From Mycobacterium sp. 236(2023) (GTDB lineage: Bacteria; Actinomycetota; Actinomycetes; Mycobacteriales; Mycobacteriaceae): 64,000 bases of DNA. A model generated the notes under the pieces. The model searched no databases and was not told the DNA's origin. It saw nothing but the letters and a program-made list of their open reading frames with translations. Positions 17,389 through 26,637 of the stretch are shown here, one piece after another. The DNA is taken from assembly GCF_029623955.1 (NCBI RefSeq), contig NZ_JARSBP010000003.1, forward strand, positions 1,116,001 to 1,180,000, in the 5' to 3' direction. Position numbers and translations under genes: made by a program. How positions within the stretch are numbered: position 1 is the first letter of the stretch; each line of letters begins with the position of its first letter.

Positions 17389-17416
17389 TATGTACCATAC
17401 CCCCCTAGGGTATGAA
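17389..17416 (-). promoter_or_regulatory. Copper-responsive promoter with CsoR-type operator
   Basis: ATACCCCCCTAGGGTAT (17397-17413) is a perfect ATACCC-N5-GGGTAT inverted repeat, the form of CsoR-family operators. Read on the minus strand it fills the spacer between TTCATA (17416-17411) and TACATA (17394-17389), so repressor binding would shut the copZ operon promoter; the DUF305 gene on the other side could share it. No csoR gene is in the window. Confidence 0.72.
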
Positions 17417-17449
17417 TTATTCCCGTACGTCCGAGAAGGGAGTTCGAAG

Positions 17450-18082
17450 GTGTTGTCGAAACGCAGTCTGCTGGTCGGAATGGCCACCGTGGGGGCCTCC
17501 GTCGCGCTGCTGTCCGGGTGCAGCGACGTCGGCACGGAAGCGGCCGAGCACGATCACCAGACGCACGAGCACGAGCCGACCTCGCAGGCAGCCGACGGTG
17601 CACACAACGAGGCGGACATGACCTTCGCCCGCGACATGATTCCCCACCACGAGCAGGCCATCGTGATGAGCGACATCATCCTGGCCAAGCAGGGCATCGA
17701 TCCGCGCGTGACCGAGCTGGCCGACCAGATCAAGACGGCGCAGGGTCCCGAGATCGCCACCATGCAGCAGTGGCTGACCGCCTGGGGTGCCCAGGCCCCG
17801 TCTGGTCATGAGGGGCACGACATGGGCGATATGGGCGGTGACCATGCCGAGATGGGGATGATGACCGACGAGCAACTCGACCAGCTGCGCCAGGCGCAGG
17901 GCGTCGATGCCGCCCGCCAGTTCCTCACCGGCATGATCGCCCACCACGAAGGCGCGGTGAGGATGGCGCAGACCGAGGTCGACACCGGCCAGGATCAGGC
18001 CGCAGTGCACCTTGCGCACGAGATCATCGAGACGCAGCAGCGTGAGATCGACACGATGAAGGGCGTCCTCGGCTCACTGTAG
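17450..18082 (+). CDS. DUF305 lipoprotein, putative copper-binding
   Basis: About 210 residues from GTG 17450 (RBS AAGGGAG). The signal peptide ends in lipobox LSGC, giving a lipid-anchored cell-surface protein. The DUF305 ferritin-like helical bundle shows FARDMIPHHEQAI and GMIAHHEGAVRMAQTE with conserved His pairs and Met residues. Two His/Met-rich stretches (HDHQTHEHE; HEGHDMGDMGGDHAEMGMM) are likely metal ligands. Divergent from copZ across the CsoR-type operator, so probably copper-induced and involved in periplasmic copper sequestration (inferred). Confidence 0.88.
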   Translation: MLSKRSLLVGMATVGASVALLSGCSDVGTEAAEHDHQTHEHEPTSQAADGAHNEADMTFARDMIPHHEQAIVMSDIILAKQGIDPRVTELADQIKTAQGPEIATMQQWLTAWGAQAPSGHEGHDMGDMGGDHAEMGMMTDEQLDQLRQAQGVDAARQFLTGMIAHHEGAVRMAQTEVDTGQDQAAVHLAHEIIETQQREIDTMKGVLGSL

Positions 18083-18091
18083 GTTCGCGTC

Positions 18092-18523
18092 ATGCGAATC
18101 CTCGTGCAGCGCGTCACCTCTGCCCGCGTGACAGTCGCGGGAGCGATCGTCGGCGAGATCAATCCGGACACCCAGGGGCTGCTCGCACTCGTCGGCGTCA
18201 CCCACGACGACGATGCCAGCAAGGCGCAACGGCTGGCGGAAAAGCTCTGGACGCTAAGGATTCTCGACGACGAGAAGTCTGCCAGTGACATCGGTGCGCC
18301 GGTGCTGGTCGTCAGCCAGTTCACGCTGTACGGAAACACCACGAAGGGGCGACGGCCGACGTGGAATGCCGCCGCCCCCGGGACGATCGCCGAACCGCTC
18401 GTCGACAGGTTCGCCGCTGCGCTGACCACGCTCGGCGCCGAGGTGTCCACCGGCGTCTTCGGTGCCGACATGAAAGTCGAACTCGTCAACGACGGTCCGG
18501 TCACGGTCCTGCTCGAACAGTGA
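18092..18523 (+). CDS. dtd: D-aminoacyl-tRNA deacylase
   Basis: 143 residues, the usual DTD length. The two active-site motifs are visible: SQFTLYG (with the Gly-cis-type SQxT) and a C-terminal NDGPVT. It hydrolyses D-amino acids (and Gly-tRNA(Ala)) from tRNA, acting as a cytosolic dimer. It starts 9 bp after the DUF305 gene and may be cotranscribed, although the functions are unrelated. A hairpin follows the stop codon. Confidence 0.95.
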   Translation: MRILVQRVTSARVTVAGAIVGEINPDTQGLLALVGVTHDDDASKAQRLAEKLWTLRILDDEKSASDIGAPVLVVSQFTLYGNTTKGRRPTWNAAAPGTIAEPLVDRFAAALTTLGAEVSTGVFGADMKVELVNDGPVTVLLEQ

Positions 18524-18531
18524 ACCCCCAC

Positions 18532-18553
18532 GGTAGGAGAGGCTCGTCCTACC
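18532..18553 (+). terminator. Hairpin after dtd, probable terminator
   Basis: GGTAGGA (18532-18538) and TCCTACC (18547-18553) form a perfect 7-bp stem around an 8-nt loop, 9 nt after the dtd stop codon. There is no U-tract, which is common for mycobacterial hairpin terminators. Confidence 0.5.
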
Positions 18554-18620
18554 ACGGGTGGAGAACAAGATCGGCTTTGAGCACGATGTGCCCGGCGCCG
18601 CATCTTCGTAGCGTCGATGC

Positions 18621-18830
18621 ATGGCAGCAATCAACCCGGGAATTGTCCGGGCTCGCAGACTCTTTCGGTATCGGATCCTCTACTGGCTGATCGGTGCTCC
18701 CGATCGAAGGTGGTCGGAGGCCACCACGGCCCGTCAGGAGCGCCGACGGGACAGAAAGACCCAGCGCCCGCACCGTCGTGAGGACTTCATCGAAGAAGCC
18801 GCGATGATGCGGGAGATGCGCCGACTGTGA
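18621..18830 (+). CDS. Small basic hypothetical protein
   Basis: 69 residues, strongly basic (many Arg), with RRDRKTQRPHRRED in the middle and a helical C-terminus (IEEAAMMREMRRL). No family recognised. It is supported as a real gene by TAGCGT at 18609-18614, exactly 6 nt before the ATG, matching the leaderless promoters of other genes here. It ends 3 bp before the convergent AIM24 gene. Confidence 0.55.
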   Translation: MAAINPGIVRARRLFRYRILYWLIGAPDRRWSEATTARQERRRDRKTQRPHRREDFIEEAAMMREMRRL

Positions 18831-18833
18831 GGG

Positions 18834-19730
18834 CTATGCCGTCGGCGTGACGGGGATCCCCTCCGAGGGCTGCACGATCACAAACCCGTTGCCGTAGAAC
18901 GACACCTGAAGCGCCTCGCCTGAACCGCGGCCGATCAGTGCGCCGGCCTTGAAGCTCGTCTTCAGCTGTGTCTGCAGATTGGCCGACCACGCCACCACCG
19001 CGTTCGTGTCGGCAAAGGTCGGGGCTTCCCCGGCATTGAGCACGACGGGGGCGCCGTCGGTCGTCAGCGCCACCCATCCGGTGCCGCGCAGCGTCGTGTT
19101 GAACAGGCCCCCGGCGACCATGCTGCCGCCCTTCACCCGCTCGACGTTCCAGTCCAGGCTCGACGAGAACGCCAGCACGTTCTTGCCGCTGATCGACAGT
19201 CCGGAGTTGTTGAGGTTGAGCAGGTGGACGTCGAAGGCCCGCTCGGCGAGAAACACATCGCCCTGACCGGAGCAGCGCATCAGCGGCAAGCCTTCGCCCG
19301 TGAGCGCCTTCTTGATGAACTTCGATGCGCCACTGCCCTCATAGGCGAAGTCGACGTTGCCCTGGTAGGCGACCATCGCACCCTGCCGCGCCATGAACGG
19401 CTCGCCGAGGCGGACCCGCAGCAGCTTGGCGTTCTGGTTGGCGATCGCCTTGGCTTCCTTCTCGCTGAAGCGCCCGTCGACGAGATCGCCACTGATGCCG
19501 GAGAAGCCGTCCGCGCCGCCCAGGGGAGCGGCCTGCGCCTGGGCCTGTGCCTGCGCCTGCGGCGGTCCCGAGTAGGGCTGCGCCTGCGGGGACGGCGCGG
19601 CGCCGAGCGGCGAGCGCTGCACCTGTCCCTGGTGGGACACCTGATCGGTCCACTGCGCTCCGTCGTGCCACCGGTAGTCGAAGCGCCCCTCGGGGTCGGG
19701 CTGCCAACTGCCTTGTCCAGGTCCTGTCAT
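18834..19730 (-). CDS. AIM24 family protein with N-terminal DUF2510
   Basis: 298 residues. The N-terminus is a DUF2510-type module (WQPDPEGRFDYRWHDGAQWTD), followed by an Ala/Gln/Pro low-complexity linker (about 45-75, QAQAQAQAQAAP), then the AIM24 beta-sandwich (about 85-295) with GGLFNTTLRGTGWVALTTDG. AIM24 proteins are TRAP-like; bacterial function is unknown. The start is fixed by a strong AAAGGAGGCGGCG ribosome-binding site. The (CAG/GCC)-rich linker DNA is a coding repeat that may vary in length between strains. Confidence 0.85.
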   Translation of the reverse strand: MTGPGQGSWQPDPEGRFDYRWHDGAQWTDQVSHQGQVQRSPLGAAPSPQAQPYSGPPQAQAQAQAQAAPLGGADGFSGISGDLVDGRFSEKEAKAIANQNAKLLRVRLGEPFMARQGAMVAYQGNVDFAYEGSGASKFIKKALTGEGLPLMRCSGQGDVFLAERAFDVHLLNLNNSGLSISGKNVLAFSSSLDWNVERVKGGSMVAGGLFNTTLRGTGWVALTTDGAPVVLNAGEAPTFADTNAVVAWSANLQTQLKTSFKAGALIGRGSGEALQVSFYGNGFVIVQPSEGIPVTPTA

Positions 19731-19806
19731 CGCCGCCTCCTTTAGCGAAATGGTCGGCTTCACCCTATGCGCCGCTGGGCCGTCGGTCAGCTGGCATTCT
19801 GGGGAT

Positions 19807-20010
19807 ATGGCCAAGGAAATCGACCGGCAGCGCGCTCAGGGTGCGCTTGCGGTCATCAAGGCGCACCCCGGGATGGTGCTGTTCGCGCTGTCGCCCGTGA
19901 TCCTGGGGATCGGGCTCGTCTGGTGGTTGGTGGGCCCGGGTTGGGCCATGGTGCTGCTGGTCGCGGCAGTGATCGGGGGCGGCGCGGCGGTGGTTCTCAA
20001 GCGCGGCTGA
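19807..20010 (+). CDS. Small two-helix membrane protein
   Basis: 67 residues with two hydrophobic segments (VLFALSPVILGIGLVWWLV and AMVLLVAAVIGGGAAVVL), a cytoplasmic charged N-terminus (MAKEIDRQRAQ) and a KRG end. Function unknown; such proteins are common in mycobacteria. CATTCT at 19795-19800 lies 6 nt before the ATG, a fair leaderless promoter. Divergent from the AIM24 gene. Confidence 0.65.
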   Translation: MAKEIDRQRAQGALAVIKAHPGMVLFALSPVILGIGLVWWLVGPGWAMVLLVAAVIGGGAAVVLKRG

Positions 20011-20051
20011 TCCGACGATTCTGCCGGCGGCGAACGTCGCCCTCTCGGTTC

Positions 20052-20072
20052 TGTAACGATGTAATCATGTAA
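20052..20072 (+). promoter_or_regulatory. Three TGTAA repeats at 8-bp period, putative operator
   Basis: TGTAA occurs at 20052-20056, 20060-20064 and 20068-20072, with a fixed 8-bp period ending 2 nt before the next gene's ATG. Short, closely phased repeats are typical of ribbon-helix-helix operators, and the downstream protein has such a motif. Confidence 0.5.
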
Positions 20073-20074
20073 GC

Positions 20075-20644
20075 ATGCGACACCATCCCCACAGCCGACG
20101 GTCGAGCCGCTCCGGCGGCTGGCAGCAAGCCGACCAGCCCGATGCCACCGACGCCCCCGACTGGTTCGGCGGGCGCCTTCCCGACACCTGGTTCGCCGGT
20201 GACCCCGAGGTCATCGTCGACCGCGAAGAGATCACCGTGATCGGCCGCCTGCCGGATCCCGAGAACCCGGAAAGCGAGGCGCGGGCTTCGGGCCGGGCCG
20301 CCCGTTTCCGCGAGCAGACCCGCAACGAGCGCATGCAGATCGCCGACGAAGCGGAGGCCAAGTACGGCCGCAAAGTGGCCTGGGGAGTCCAGGTCGGCGG
20401 AGACGGAGACGCGACCGAGCGAATCCTGTTCACCCACCTGGCGGTTCCGGTCATGACGCGGTTGCGGCAGCCTGAGCGCCAGGTGCTCGACACCCTCGTC
20501 GACGCCGGCGTGGCGCGGTCACGTTCCGATGCGCTGGTCTGGTCGGTGCGTCTGGTCGGTGAGCATGCCGACGAGTGGCTCGGCAAGCTGCGTGACGCGA
20601 TGCGCGAGGTCGACGATCTGCGCGCGGAAGGTCCGCAGCTCTAA
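20075..20644 (+). CDS. Conserved protein with ribbon-helix-helix-like C-terminus
   Basis: 189 residues. The N-terminal part is polar; the middle contains a charged helix (FREQTRNERMQIADEAEAKY). The C-terminal segment PERQVLDTLVDAGVARSRSD followed by ALVWSVRLVGEHADEWL resembles the helix-turn-helix pair of ribbon-helix-helix repressors. The phased TGTAA repeats directly at its start suggest autoregulation (inferred). The stop codon overlaps the stop of the convergent molybdopterin gene by 4 bp. Not a family I can name with certainty. Confidence 0.7.
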   Translation: MRHHPHSRRSSRSGGWQQADQPDATDAPDWFGGRLPDTWFAGDPEVIVDREEITVIGRLPDPENPESEARASGRAARFREQTRNERMQIADEAEAKYGRKVAWGVQVGGDGDATERILFTHLAVPVMTRLRQPERQVLDTLVDAGVARSRSDALVWSVRLVGEHADEWLGKLRDAMREVDDLRAEGPQL

Positions 20645-22812
20645 ACCCGCGTCACCCCGACGTACGTCGAGTTCAGCGCCGCCGTCTGCGACAACGGATC
20701 GACCGGTCCGCCGTCGACCAGCAGGTTGCGGTTCACACCGAACGACTCCGGCGCCGCACCGCTGCGCGGATCGAAAACCCTTGAGCCCCATCCGTGGTCG
20801 ACGACGATGACACCCGGACGGGGCTGCTCGGAAATGGACGCGGTCAGTTCGATCGCGCCAATGGGCGAGTGGATCCTGACGCGGTCGCCGTCACCGATTC
20901 CCAGCCGTCCCGCGTCGTCGGGATGGATGACGACCTCGCTGCCCTTGCCGGAAGGATGCAGGCCGGGCAGGTCGTTGAGCCACGAGTTCATCGAATGCCG
21001 GTGCCGACGGTTCGCCAGCTGGAATGGATAGTCAACCGGCGGCGCAGATTTCGGGGCGGCGAGCAATTCGCGGGCGCGGGCGACGAATTCGGGCGGGGCG
21101 ACGTGCACCTTCTTGTCGGGGGTGCGCAATGCCTGCCGGAAATGCCCGAACTCGCGCGGGCCCAGCACCCAGCCATGTGGGTGCGCCATCACGTCGCGCC
21201 AGGAGATCCTGCGGCCGTTGAACTTTCGGCCCGTCGCGACGACGAGCCGGTTGATCCAGTGCGGGGTGAACTCCAGACCCGGCCTGCCGGTCAGCCGCGC
21301 CAACCGCCGCGTCGTCGTGATGAAAGCGTTGAGCCCCTTGGCGCGGAACATCGGCTTGCGCATGGCAAGGCAGAGATCGGTGAAGATCCGCCACTCCTGG
21401 CGTGCCTCCGGCGGCGGCTCCACGGCCTTGGTGCCGTAGTGCAGATAGGGCTCGTCGTGCATGTTGCTGGTGAACGCCAGCAGATCGTCGCGCTCCAGCC
21501 AGTGCACCGCGGGCAGCAGCCAGTGCGCGTGCCGGTGACTTTCACGTTGGACGAAGTCGATGGCCACCAGCAGATCCAGCTGCGCCAGTGCAGCATCGAG
21601 GCGGGCGCCGTCAGGGCCCGAGACCACGGGGTTTCCGCAATTGATCACCATCGCCCGGATCTGGCCCACGCCCGGTGTCATGATCTCGTCGGGCAGTTCC
21701 GACAACGCGTGCGCGCCGGCGACCATGCGGCGGCCTGAGAGCCGATTGTGGTGCGGGGTGGCCTTGACCATGCCCGACATCCGGATCGCGTCGACGTAAC
21801 CCGGCTCGTAGCGGCGACCGCCGGGCCGGTCCATCCGTCCTGTGATGACGTTCAGCACGTGGCCGAGCCACTCGGCGACGGTTCCCGTCAGATGCATCGA
21901 GACGCCGGTGCGGGTGACCACCATGGCGGCCGGGGCGGAGGCGAAATCCCTTGCCACCTCTTCGATCCGGGACCGATCGAGATCGCAGCGGCCAGCAAGG
22001 TCGTCGAGGTCGGCATCGGCGACCAGCCGGCGCAGGTCCTCGACGCCGTTGGCCAGGTCGCTGCAGTCCTGCTTGTGCTCAAGGCCTTCGTCGAGAATCA
22101 CCTTCACCATCGCCAGCAGCAGCGCCCAGTCCTGCGCCGGCCGCACCGCCAGATGCACGTCGGCCTTCGCTGCCGACTCGGTACGCAACGGGTCGACCAC
22201 GACGATCGTCGCGCCCTGCGCCTGCCGCGCCAGCGCGCGTCGCCAGCCGCCCGGCACGGTCTCCAGCCAGTTCCAGGCGCTCACAGCGGGATTCGTGCCG
22301 ACGAGCAGAAAGTAGTCGCAGTTGTCGATATCGGATACCGGCGCCATCAGTATCGAGCCGTACATGGCCTGGGCGACAACATGCATCGCGTTCTGGTCGA
22401 TCGACCCGACCGCGTACCGGCTGTGCGTACCGATGGCGTCCAGCCAGCCGTTCATGAAGATGATGTTCGACGACGAGAAGCCCGCCGGATTCCCGTAGTA
22501 CAGGCCGACCGCATCGGGGCAGTCGGCGTCGATGATCGCGTTCATTCGAGCCGCGATGTCGGCGATCGCCTCGTCCCACGTCGCCTCGACATAGGTGTCA
22601 CCGACCCGCCGCATCGGTGCGACGATGCGGCGCGGGTGCTCGACGAGCCTGCCCGCGGTGCGCCCTTTGGCACAGAAGTCGTGCCAGCTGTGCGGGTTCT
22701 GCTTGTCGGCCGAGATCTTGACGACGCGATTGTCCTCGACGGTCACCTCGACACCGCACGACGCCAGGCAGTACCGGCAGAACGTGTGCACCGTGCTGGT
22801 CATGCCCGTCAT
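20641..22812 (-). CDS. Molybdopterin-dependent oxidoreductase (DMSO-reductase superfamily)
   Basis: 723 residues. The N-terminal [4Fe-4S] domain has CRYCLASCGV and FCAKGR, followed by the large MopB domains and a C-terminal dinucleotide-binding domain (about 600-720; NRRHRHSMNSW, HPDDAGRLGIGDGD). It resembles formate-dehydrogenase/assimilatory nitrate-reductase-like catalytic subunits. At the expected metal-ligand position the sequence is GSIDQNAMH, with no Cys or Sec, so a formate dehydrogenase assignment is doubtful. No Tat signal and no partner subunits nearby: a soluble orphan enzyme of unknown substrate. Confidence 0.85.
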   Translation of the reverse strand: MTGMTSTVHTFCRYCLASCGVEVTVEDNRVVKISADKQNPHSWHDFCAKGRTAGRLVEHPRRIVAPMRRVGDTYVEATWDEAIADIAARMNAIIDADCPDAVGLYYGNPAGFSSSNIIFMNGWLDAIGTHSRYAVGSIDQNAMHVVAQAMYGSILMAPVSDIDNCDYFLLVGTNPAVSAWNWLETVPGGWRRALARQAQGATIVVVDPLRTESAAKADVHLAVRPAQDWALLLAMVKVILDEGLEHKQDCSDLANGVEDLRRLVADADLDDLAGRCDLDRSRIEEVARDFASAPAAMVVTRTGVSMHLTGTVAEWLGHVLNVITGRMDRPGGRRYEPGYVDAIRMSGMVKATPHHNRLSGRRMVAGAHALSELPDEIMTPGVGQIRAMVINCGNPVVSGPDGARLDAALAQLDLLVAIDFVQRESHRHAHWLLPAVHWLERDDLLAFTSNMHDEPYLHYGTKAVEPPPEARQEWRIFTDLCLAMRKPMFRAKGLNAFITTTRRLARLTGRPGLEFTPHWINRLVVATGRKFNGRRISWRDVMAHPHGWVLGPREFGHFRQALRTPDKKVHVAPPEFVARARELLAAPKSAPPVDYPFQLANRRHRHSMNSWLNDLPGLHPSGKGSEVVIHPDDAGRLGIGDGDRVRIHSPIGAIELTASISEQPRPGVIVVDHGWGSRVFDPRSGAAPESFGVNRNLLVDGGPVDPLSQTAALNSTYVGVTRV

Positions 22813-22863
22813 GGTGCCCTGCCGTCCGCGCGCTCGTCTCCCGAATGCAATTGAGCAGGGTGG

Positions 22864-24780
22864 TTACCGGTTGACCATCGTCCAGTACTCACCGTGCCGG
22901 GCCATCAGCTCGCCGTGGGTGCCCCGCTCGACGATCTTGCCGCCCTCCATCACGAGGATCGTGTCGGCATCGCGGATCGTCGAAAGCCGGTGCGCGATGA
23001 TAAAACTCGTCCGATCACGGCGCAGAGTGCGCATCGCGTGCTGGATGAGCACCTCGGTCCTGGTGTCCACCGAGCTGGTGGCCTCGTCCAGGATGAGCAG
23101 TTGAGGACGGGCCAGCACGGCGCGCGCGATCGTGATGAGCTGCTTCTCGCCGGCACTGATGTTGCTGCCACCGTCGTTGATTCGGGTGTCGTAGCCATCG
23201 GGCAGCGTCTGCACGAAGCGGTCCACGTAGGCGGCGGTGGCCGCCTCGATGACCTCGTCGTGGGTGGCGTCGGGCCGCCCGTAGGCGATGTTCTCGTAGA
23301 CCGTTCCCGCGAACAGCCAGGTGTCCTGGAGCACCATGCCGACCCGCGATCGCAGCGAGCTGCGGCTCACCGACGAGATGTCGACCCCGTCGACCAGGAT
23401 CCGCCCCGAATCGACGTCGTAGAACCGCATCAGCAGGTTCACCAGCGTCGTCTTGCCGGCCCCGGTGGGGCCGACGATGGCAACCGTGGTGCCGGGTTCG
23501 GCGATCAGGGAGAGCTCCTCGATCACCGGTGTGCCCGGGGTGTAGCTGAACCAGACCCGGTCGAACTCCACCCGGCCCCGTCGCCGGTCGCCACCCACGG
23601 GCGGTGCCGCCTGGAGGTCGGCGGCGGCGTCGGGCGGTTCCTCCTCGGCGTCGAGCAGGTCGAAGACGCGCTCGGCGCTGGCGATCCCGGATTGCATCGT
23701 GTTGTACATGCCCGCGATCTGGGTGAGGGGCTGGTTGAACTGGCGGACGTACTGGATGAACGCCTGGATGCCGCCGAGGGTGATCTGCCCGGTCGCGACC
23801 TGGACGCCGCCCAGGACGGCGACCGCCACATAGCTGAGATTGCCGATGAAAATCGTTGCGGGGGAGACGAGTCCCGACAGGAACTGCGCCCCGAAGCTGG
23901 CGTGGAAGACGTCGTTGTTGAGCTCTCTGAACTCGTCTTCGGCGCGGGCGCGGTGACCGAACGTCTTGACGACGGTGAATCCGCTGTAGGTCTCTTCGAT
24001 GTGCGCGTTGAGCCTGCCGGTGTTCGTCCACTGCGCGACGAACAGGTTGCGGGACCGCTTCGCGATCGAGCGCGTCACCCACAGCGACAGCGGAACGGTC
24101 ACGACCGTGAGCAACGTCAGCAGCGGCGAGATCGTCAGCATCATCACCAGCACCGCCACCACGGTCAGGATCGACGTGAGCAGCTGCGTGACCGCCATCG
24201 ACAGCGACTGCTGCAGGTTGTCGACGTCGTTGGTGACGCGGCTGAGCACCTCGCCGCGTTGCCGGGAATCGAAGTACCGCAGCGGCAGCCGGTGGACCTT
24301 GTCCTCGACGTCGGCGCGCAGCGACACCATCGTGCGCTGGACAACGACGTTGAGCAGCCGCGCCTGAAGCCAGACCATCAGCGCCGCAACCAGATAAAGC
24401 CCGAGTGCCAGCGCCAGCGTGCGAGCGACGGCGCCGAAGTCGACACCCTGTCCCGGCACGACGTTCATGCCCGACAGCAGGTCGGCGAACGTGGTGTCCC
24501 CTCGGGACCGGGCCGCCTCGACAGCCTGTTCCTTCGTCAGCCCGGCGGGCAGCTGCCGACCGATCACGCCGTTGAACAGCAGATCGGTCGCGTGGCCGAG
24601 GATCCGCGGACCCACGACACCGATCGCGATGCCGCCCACTCCGAGTAGCATCACCGCGATCGTCATTCCCCGTTGCGGTGTCAGGCGTTTGAGTAGCCGG
24701 ATCGCCGAGCCTTTGAAGTCGCGGGACCGAACCTGCGGCGGTTCGGCCATCCGCATTCCGCGTCCCAGTGGTCCGGTCAT
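22864..24780 (-). CDS. ABC exporter half-transporter (Rv1272c-like)
   Basis: 638 residues. A six-helix type-I exporter domain (about 30-370) is fused to an ATPase domain: Walker [10 protein letters not shown], signature NISAGEKQ, Walker [14 protein letters not shown]-loop AHRLST. The ATG overlaps the stop of the partner gene (ATGA, 24777-24780), and the two would form a heterodimeric efflux/lipid transporter like Rv1272c/Rv1273c. The non-canonical signature (SAGEK) here and the canonical LSGGQ in the partner suggest one degenerate and one active ATP site. Substrate unknown; M. tuberculosis Rv1272c has been linked with fatty-acid uptake. Confidence 0.9.
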   Translation of the reverse strand: MTGPLGRGMRMAEPPQVRSRDFKGSAIRLLKRLTPQRGMTIAVMLLGVGGIAIGVVGPRILGHATDLLFNGVIGRQLPAGLTKEQAVEAARSRGDTTFADLLSGMNVVPGQGVDFGAVARTLALALGLYLVAALMVWLQARLLNVVVQRTMVSLRADVEDKVHRLPLRYFDSRQRGEVLSRVTNDVDNLQQSLSMAVTQLLTSILTVVAVLVMMLTISPLLTLLTVVTVPLSLWVTRSIAKRSRNLFVAQWTNTGRLNAHIEETYSGFTVVKTFGHRARAEDEFRELNNDVFHASFGAQFLSGLVSPATIFIGNLSYVAVAVLGGVQVATGQITLGGIQAFIQYVRQFNQPLTQIAGMYNTMQSGIASAERVFDLLDAEEEPPDAAADLQAAPPVGGDRRRGRVEFDRVWFSYTPGTPVIEELSLIAEPGTTVAIVGPTGAGKTTLVNLLMRFYDVDSGRILVDGVDISSVSRSSLRSRVGMVLQDTWLFAGTVYENIAYGRPDATHDEVIEAATAAYVDRFVQTLPDGYDTRINDGGSNISAGEKQLITIARAVLARPQLLILDEATSSVDTRTEVLIQHAMRTLRRDRTSFIIAHRLSTIRDADTILVMEGGKIVERGTHGELMARHGEYWTMVNR

Positions 24781-26510
24781 CGTTCGCCGGCCGTCACCGA
24801 TTGCGAGTCCGCGAACTCGCGGTACGTGTCGCACGCTCGCAAAAGCTCGTCGTGGGTCCCCGAGCCGACGACGCGGCCGTCGTCGACGACGACGATCAGG
24901 TCGGCGGCGGACACCGTCGAGATCCGTTGCGAGACAATCACCACGGTCGCCTCACCGGAGGCTTCGCGTAGGCGCTCGCGCACCCGGGCGTCGGTGTGGA
25001 CGTCGAGCGCGGAGAACGCGTCGTCGAACAGGTAGATCACCGGCCGCCGGATTGCGGCGCGGGCGATCGCCAGGCGCTGACGCTGGCCGCCGGAGAGGTT
25101 CATGCCACCTTGGGCCACCCGCATCGCGAGGCCTTCGGGGTGGCCCGAGACGAAGTCGTCGGCGCACGCGACCCGCAGCGCCTCCCACATCTCATCCTCG
25201 GTCGCGTCGGCTTTCCCGTACCGCAGGTTCTCCTCGACGGTGCCGGCGAACAGATACCCGCGCTGCGGAACGAGTCCGACGGCCCCCCACAGCCTCTCGA
25301 TGTCGAGATCGCGCACGTCGACGCCATCCACGCTCACCGAGCCGCCCGTCACGTCGTAGAGGCGGCAGATCAGCGACACCAGGGTCGACTTACCCGATCC
25401 GGTCGAGCCCACGATCGCCGTCGTCGACCCGGGTTGCGCGGTGAACGAAACATCCTGCAGCACCGGCCGGTCCGCGCCGGCATAGCGAAACGTTGCACTG
25501 TCGAAGCGGATTTCACCGGCGACGGTGTCCGGTGACGTCGCCGTCGGTGACGTCGTGATCGCCGGTTCGGTGGTGAGGACCTCGGTGATCCGTTCGGCGC
25601 ACACCGTCGCGCGGGGGATGATCACCAGGATGAACGTCGCCATCAGCACCGCGACCAGGATCTGCATGAAGTAGGACAGGAACGCGATCAGCGACCCGAC
25701 CTGCATCTGCCCGGCGTCGATCCGCATCCCGCCGAACCAGATCAACGCCACGCTCGACACGTTGATCACCAGTGTCGTCACAGGAAGCATCAGCGCCTGC
25801 CACCGGCCTGCTTCCAGTGCGCTGCCCGCCAAAGCCGTGTTCGCCTCGGCGAAACGGTTGCGCTCGAACGGTTCCCGTGCGAACGCCCGCACCACCCGCA
25901 GCCCGGTGAGCTGCTCCCGCATGACGCGGTTGATGCCGTCGATCTGGCCCTGCACGCGCCGGAAGATCGGTAGCAGACGCGTGACGATCCAATAGTTGGT
26001 CAGCGCCAGCACCGGCACGCTGACCACCAGCAACCAGGACAGTCCCGCGTCCTCGTGAATGGCCATGAAGATGCCGCCCACACACATGATCGGGGCGGTG
26101 ATGAGCATCGTGGCAGTGAGCTGGACCAGAAGCTGGATCTGCTGCACATCGTTGGTGGTGCGGGTCAGCAGCGACGGCGCGCCGAACTTTGCTGTCTCCT
26201 CTGCGGAAAAGCCGGTGACATGGTGAAAGAGCGCCGAGCGCATGTCGCGGCCGACGCTCATGCTGGCCCGCGATCCGAAATACACGGCGCCGATGGCGCA
26301 CACCACCTGCAGCGCGGTCACGCCGAGCATCACCCCGCCGAGTTCGACGATGCGCCGCAGATCGCCCTGTGCGACACCGTCGTCGATGATCGCGGCGTTG
26401 ACCGTCGGCAGGTACAGCGTCGCCAGCGTGCTCACCACCTGAAGTGCCGCGACGATCGCCAGCAGTGAGCGGTACGGCCGCGTGTACCGCCGGAGCAGGC
26501 CCCAGAGCAT
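24777..26510 (-). CDS. ABC exporter half-transporter (Rv1273c-like)
   Basis: 577 residues. Type-I exporter membrane domain (about 1-310) and C-terminal ATPase: Walker [10 protein letters not shown], signature NLSGGQRQR, Walker [14 protein letters not shown]. The Walker B ends in Asp rather than Glu (DD), the degenerate form typical of one half of heterodimeric exporters. The start at [14 protein letters not shown] (26510) fits the family; the frame is open for 17 more codons. Partner of the gene immediately downstream. Confidence 0.9.
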   Translation of the reverse strand: MLWGLLRRYTRPYRSLLAIVAALQVVSTLATLYLPTVNAAIIDDGVAQGDLRRIVELGGVMLGVTALQVVCAIGAVYFGSRASMSVGRDMRSALFHHVTGFSAEETAKFGAPSLLTRTTNDVQQIQLLVQLTATMLITAPIMCVGGIFMAIHEDAGLSWLLVVSVPVLALTNYWIVTRLLPIFRRVQGQIDGINRVMREQLTGLRVVRAFAREPFERNRFAEANTALAGSALEAGRWQALMLPVTTLVINVSSVALIWFGGMRIDAGQMQVGSLIAFLSYFMQILVAVLMATFILVIIPRATVCAERITEVLTTEPAITTSPTATSPDTVAGEIRFDSATFRYAGADRPVLQDVSFTAQPGSTTAIVGSTGSGKSTLVSLICRLYDVTGGSVSVDGVDVRDLDIERLWGAVGLVPQRGYLFAGTVEENLRYGKADATEDEMWEALRVACADDFVSGHPEGLAMRVAQGGMNLSGGQRQRLAIARAAIRRPVIYLFDDAFSALDVHTDARVRERLREASGEATVVIVSQRISTVSAADLIVVVDDGRVVGSGTHDELLRACDTYREFADSQSVTAGER

Positions 26511-26637
26511 CCCGCTACTGTCGCATACCCGGCAGACGGCGCGGCTGATTGGCTGGCGCACCTGAGAATTGCATAAATGGGCTGGTCAATCGGCATGTCG
26601 GTGGTTGACGGTGTGGGCTGCCGCTACAGTGCATGGC

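Noticed and set aside
19500..19600. CAG/GCC-type repeat resembling a microsatellite
   Set aside because: It is the Ala/Gln/Pro linker of the AIM24-family protein; at most a length-variable coding repeat.
12500..22800. A prophage or integrative element in the lineage-specific segment
   Set aside because: No integrase, transposase, phage structural genes, flanking tRNA or direct-repeat ends were seen; only a 13E12 gene and decayed neighbours.
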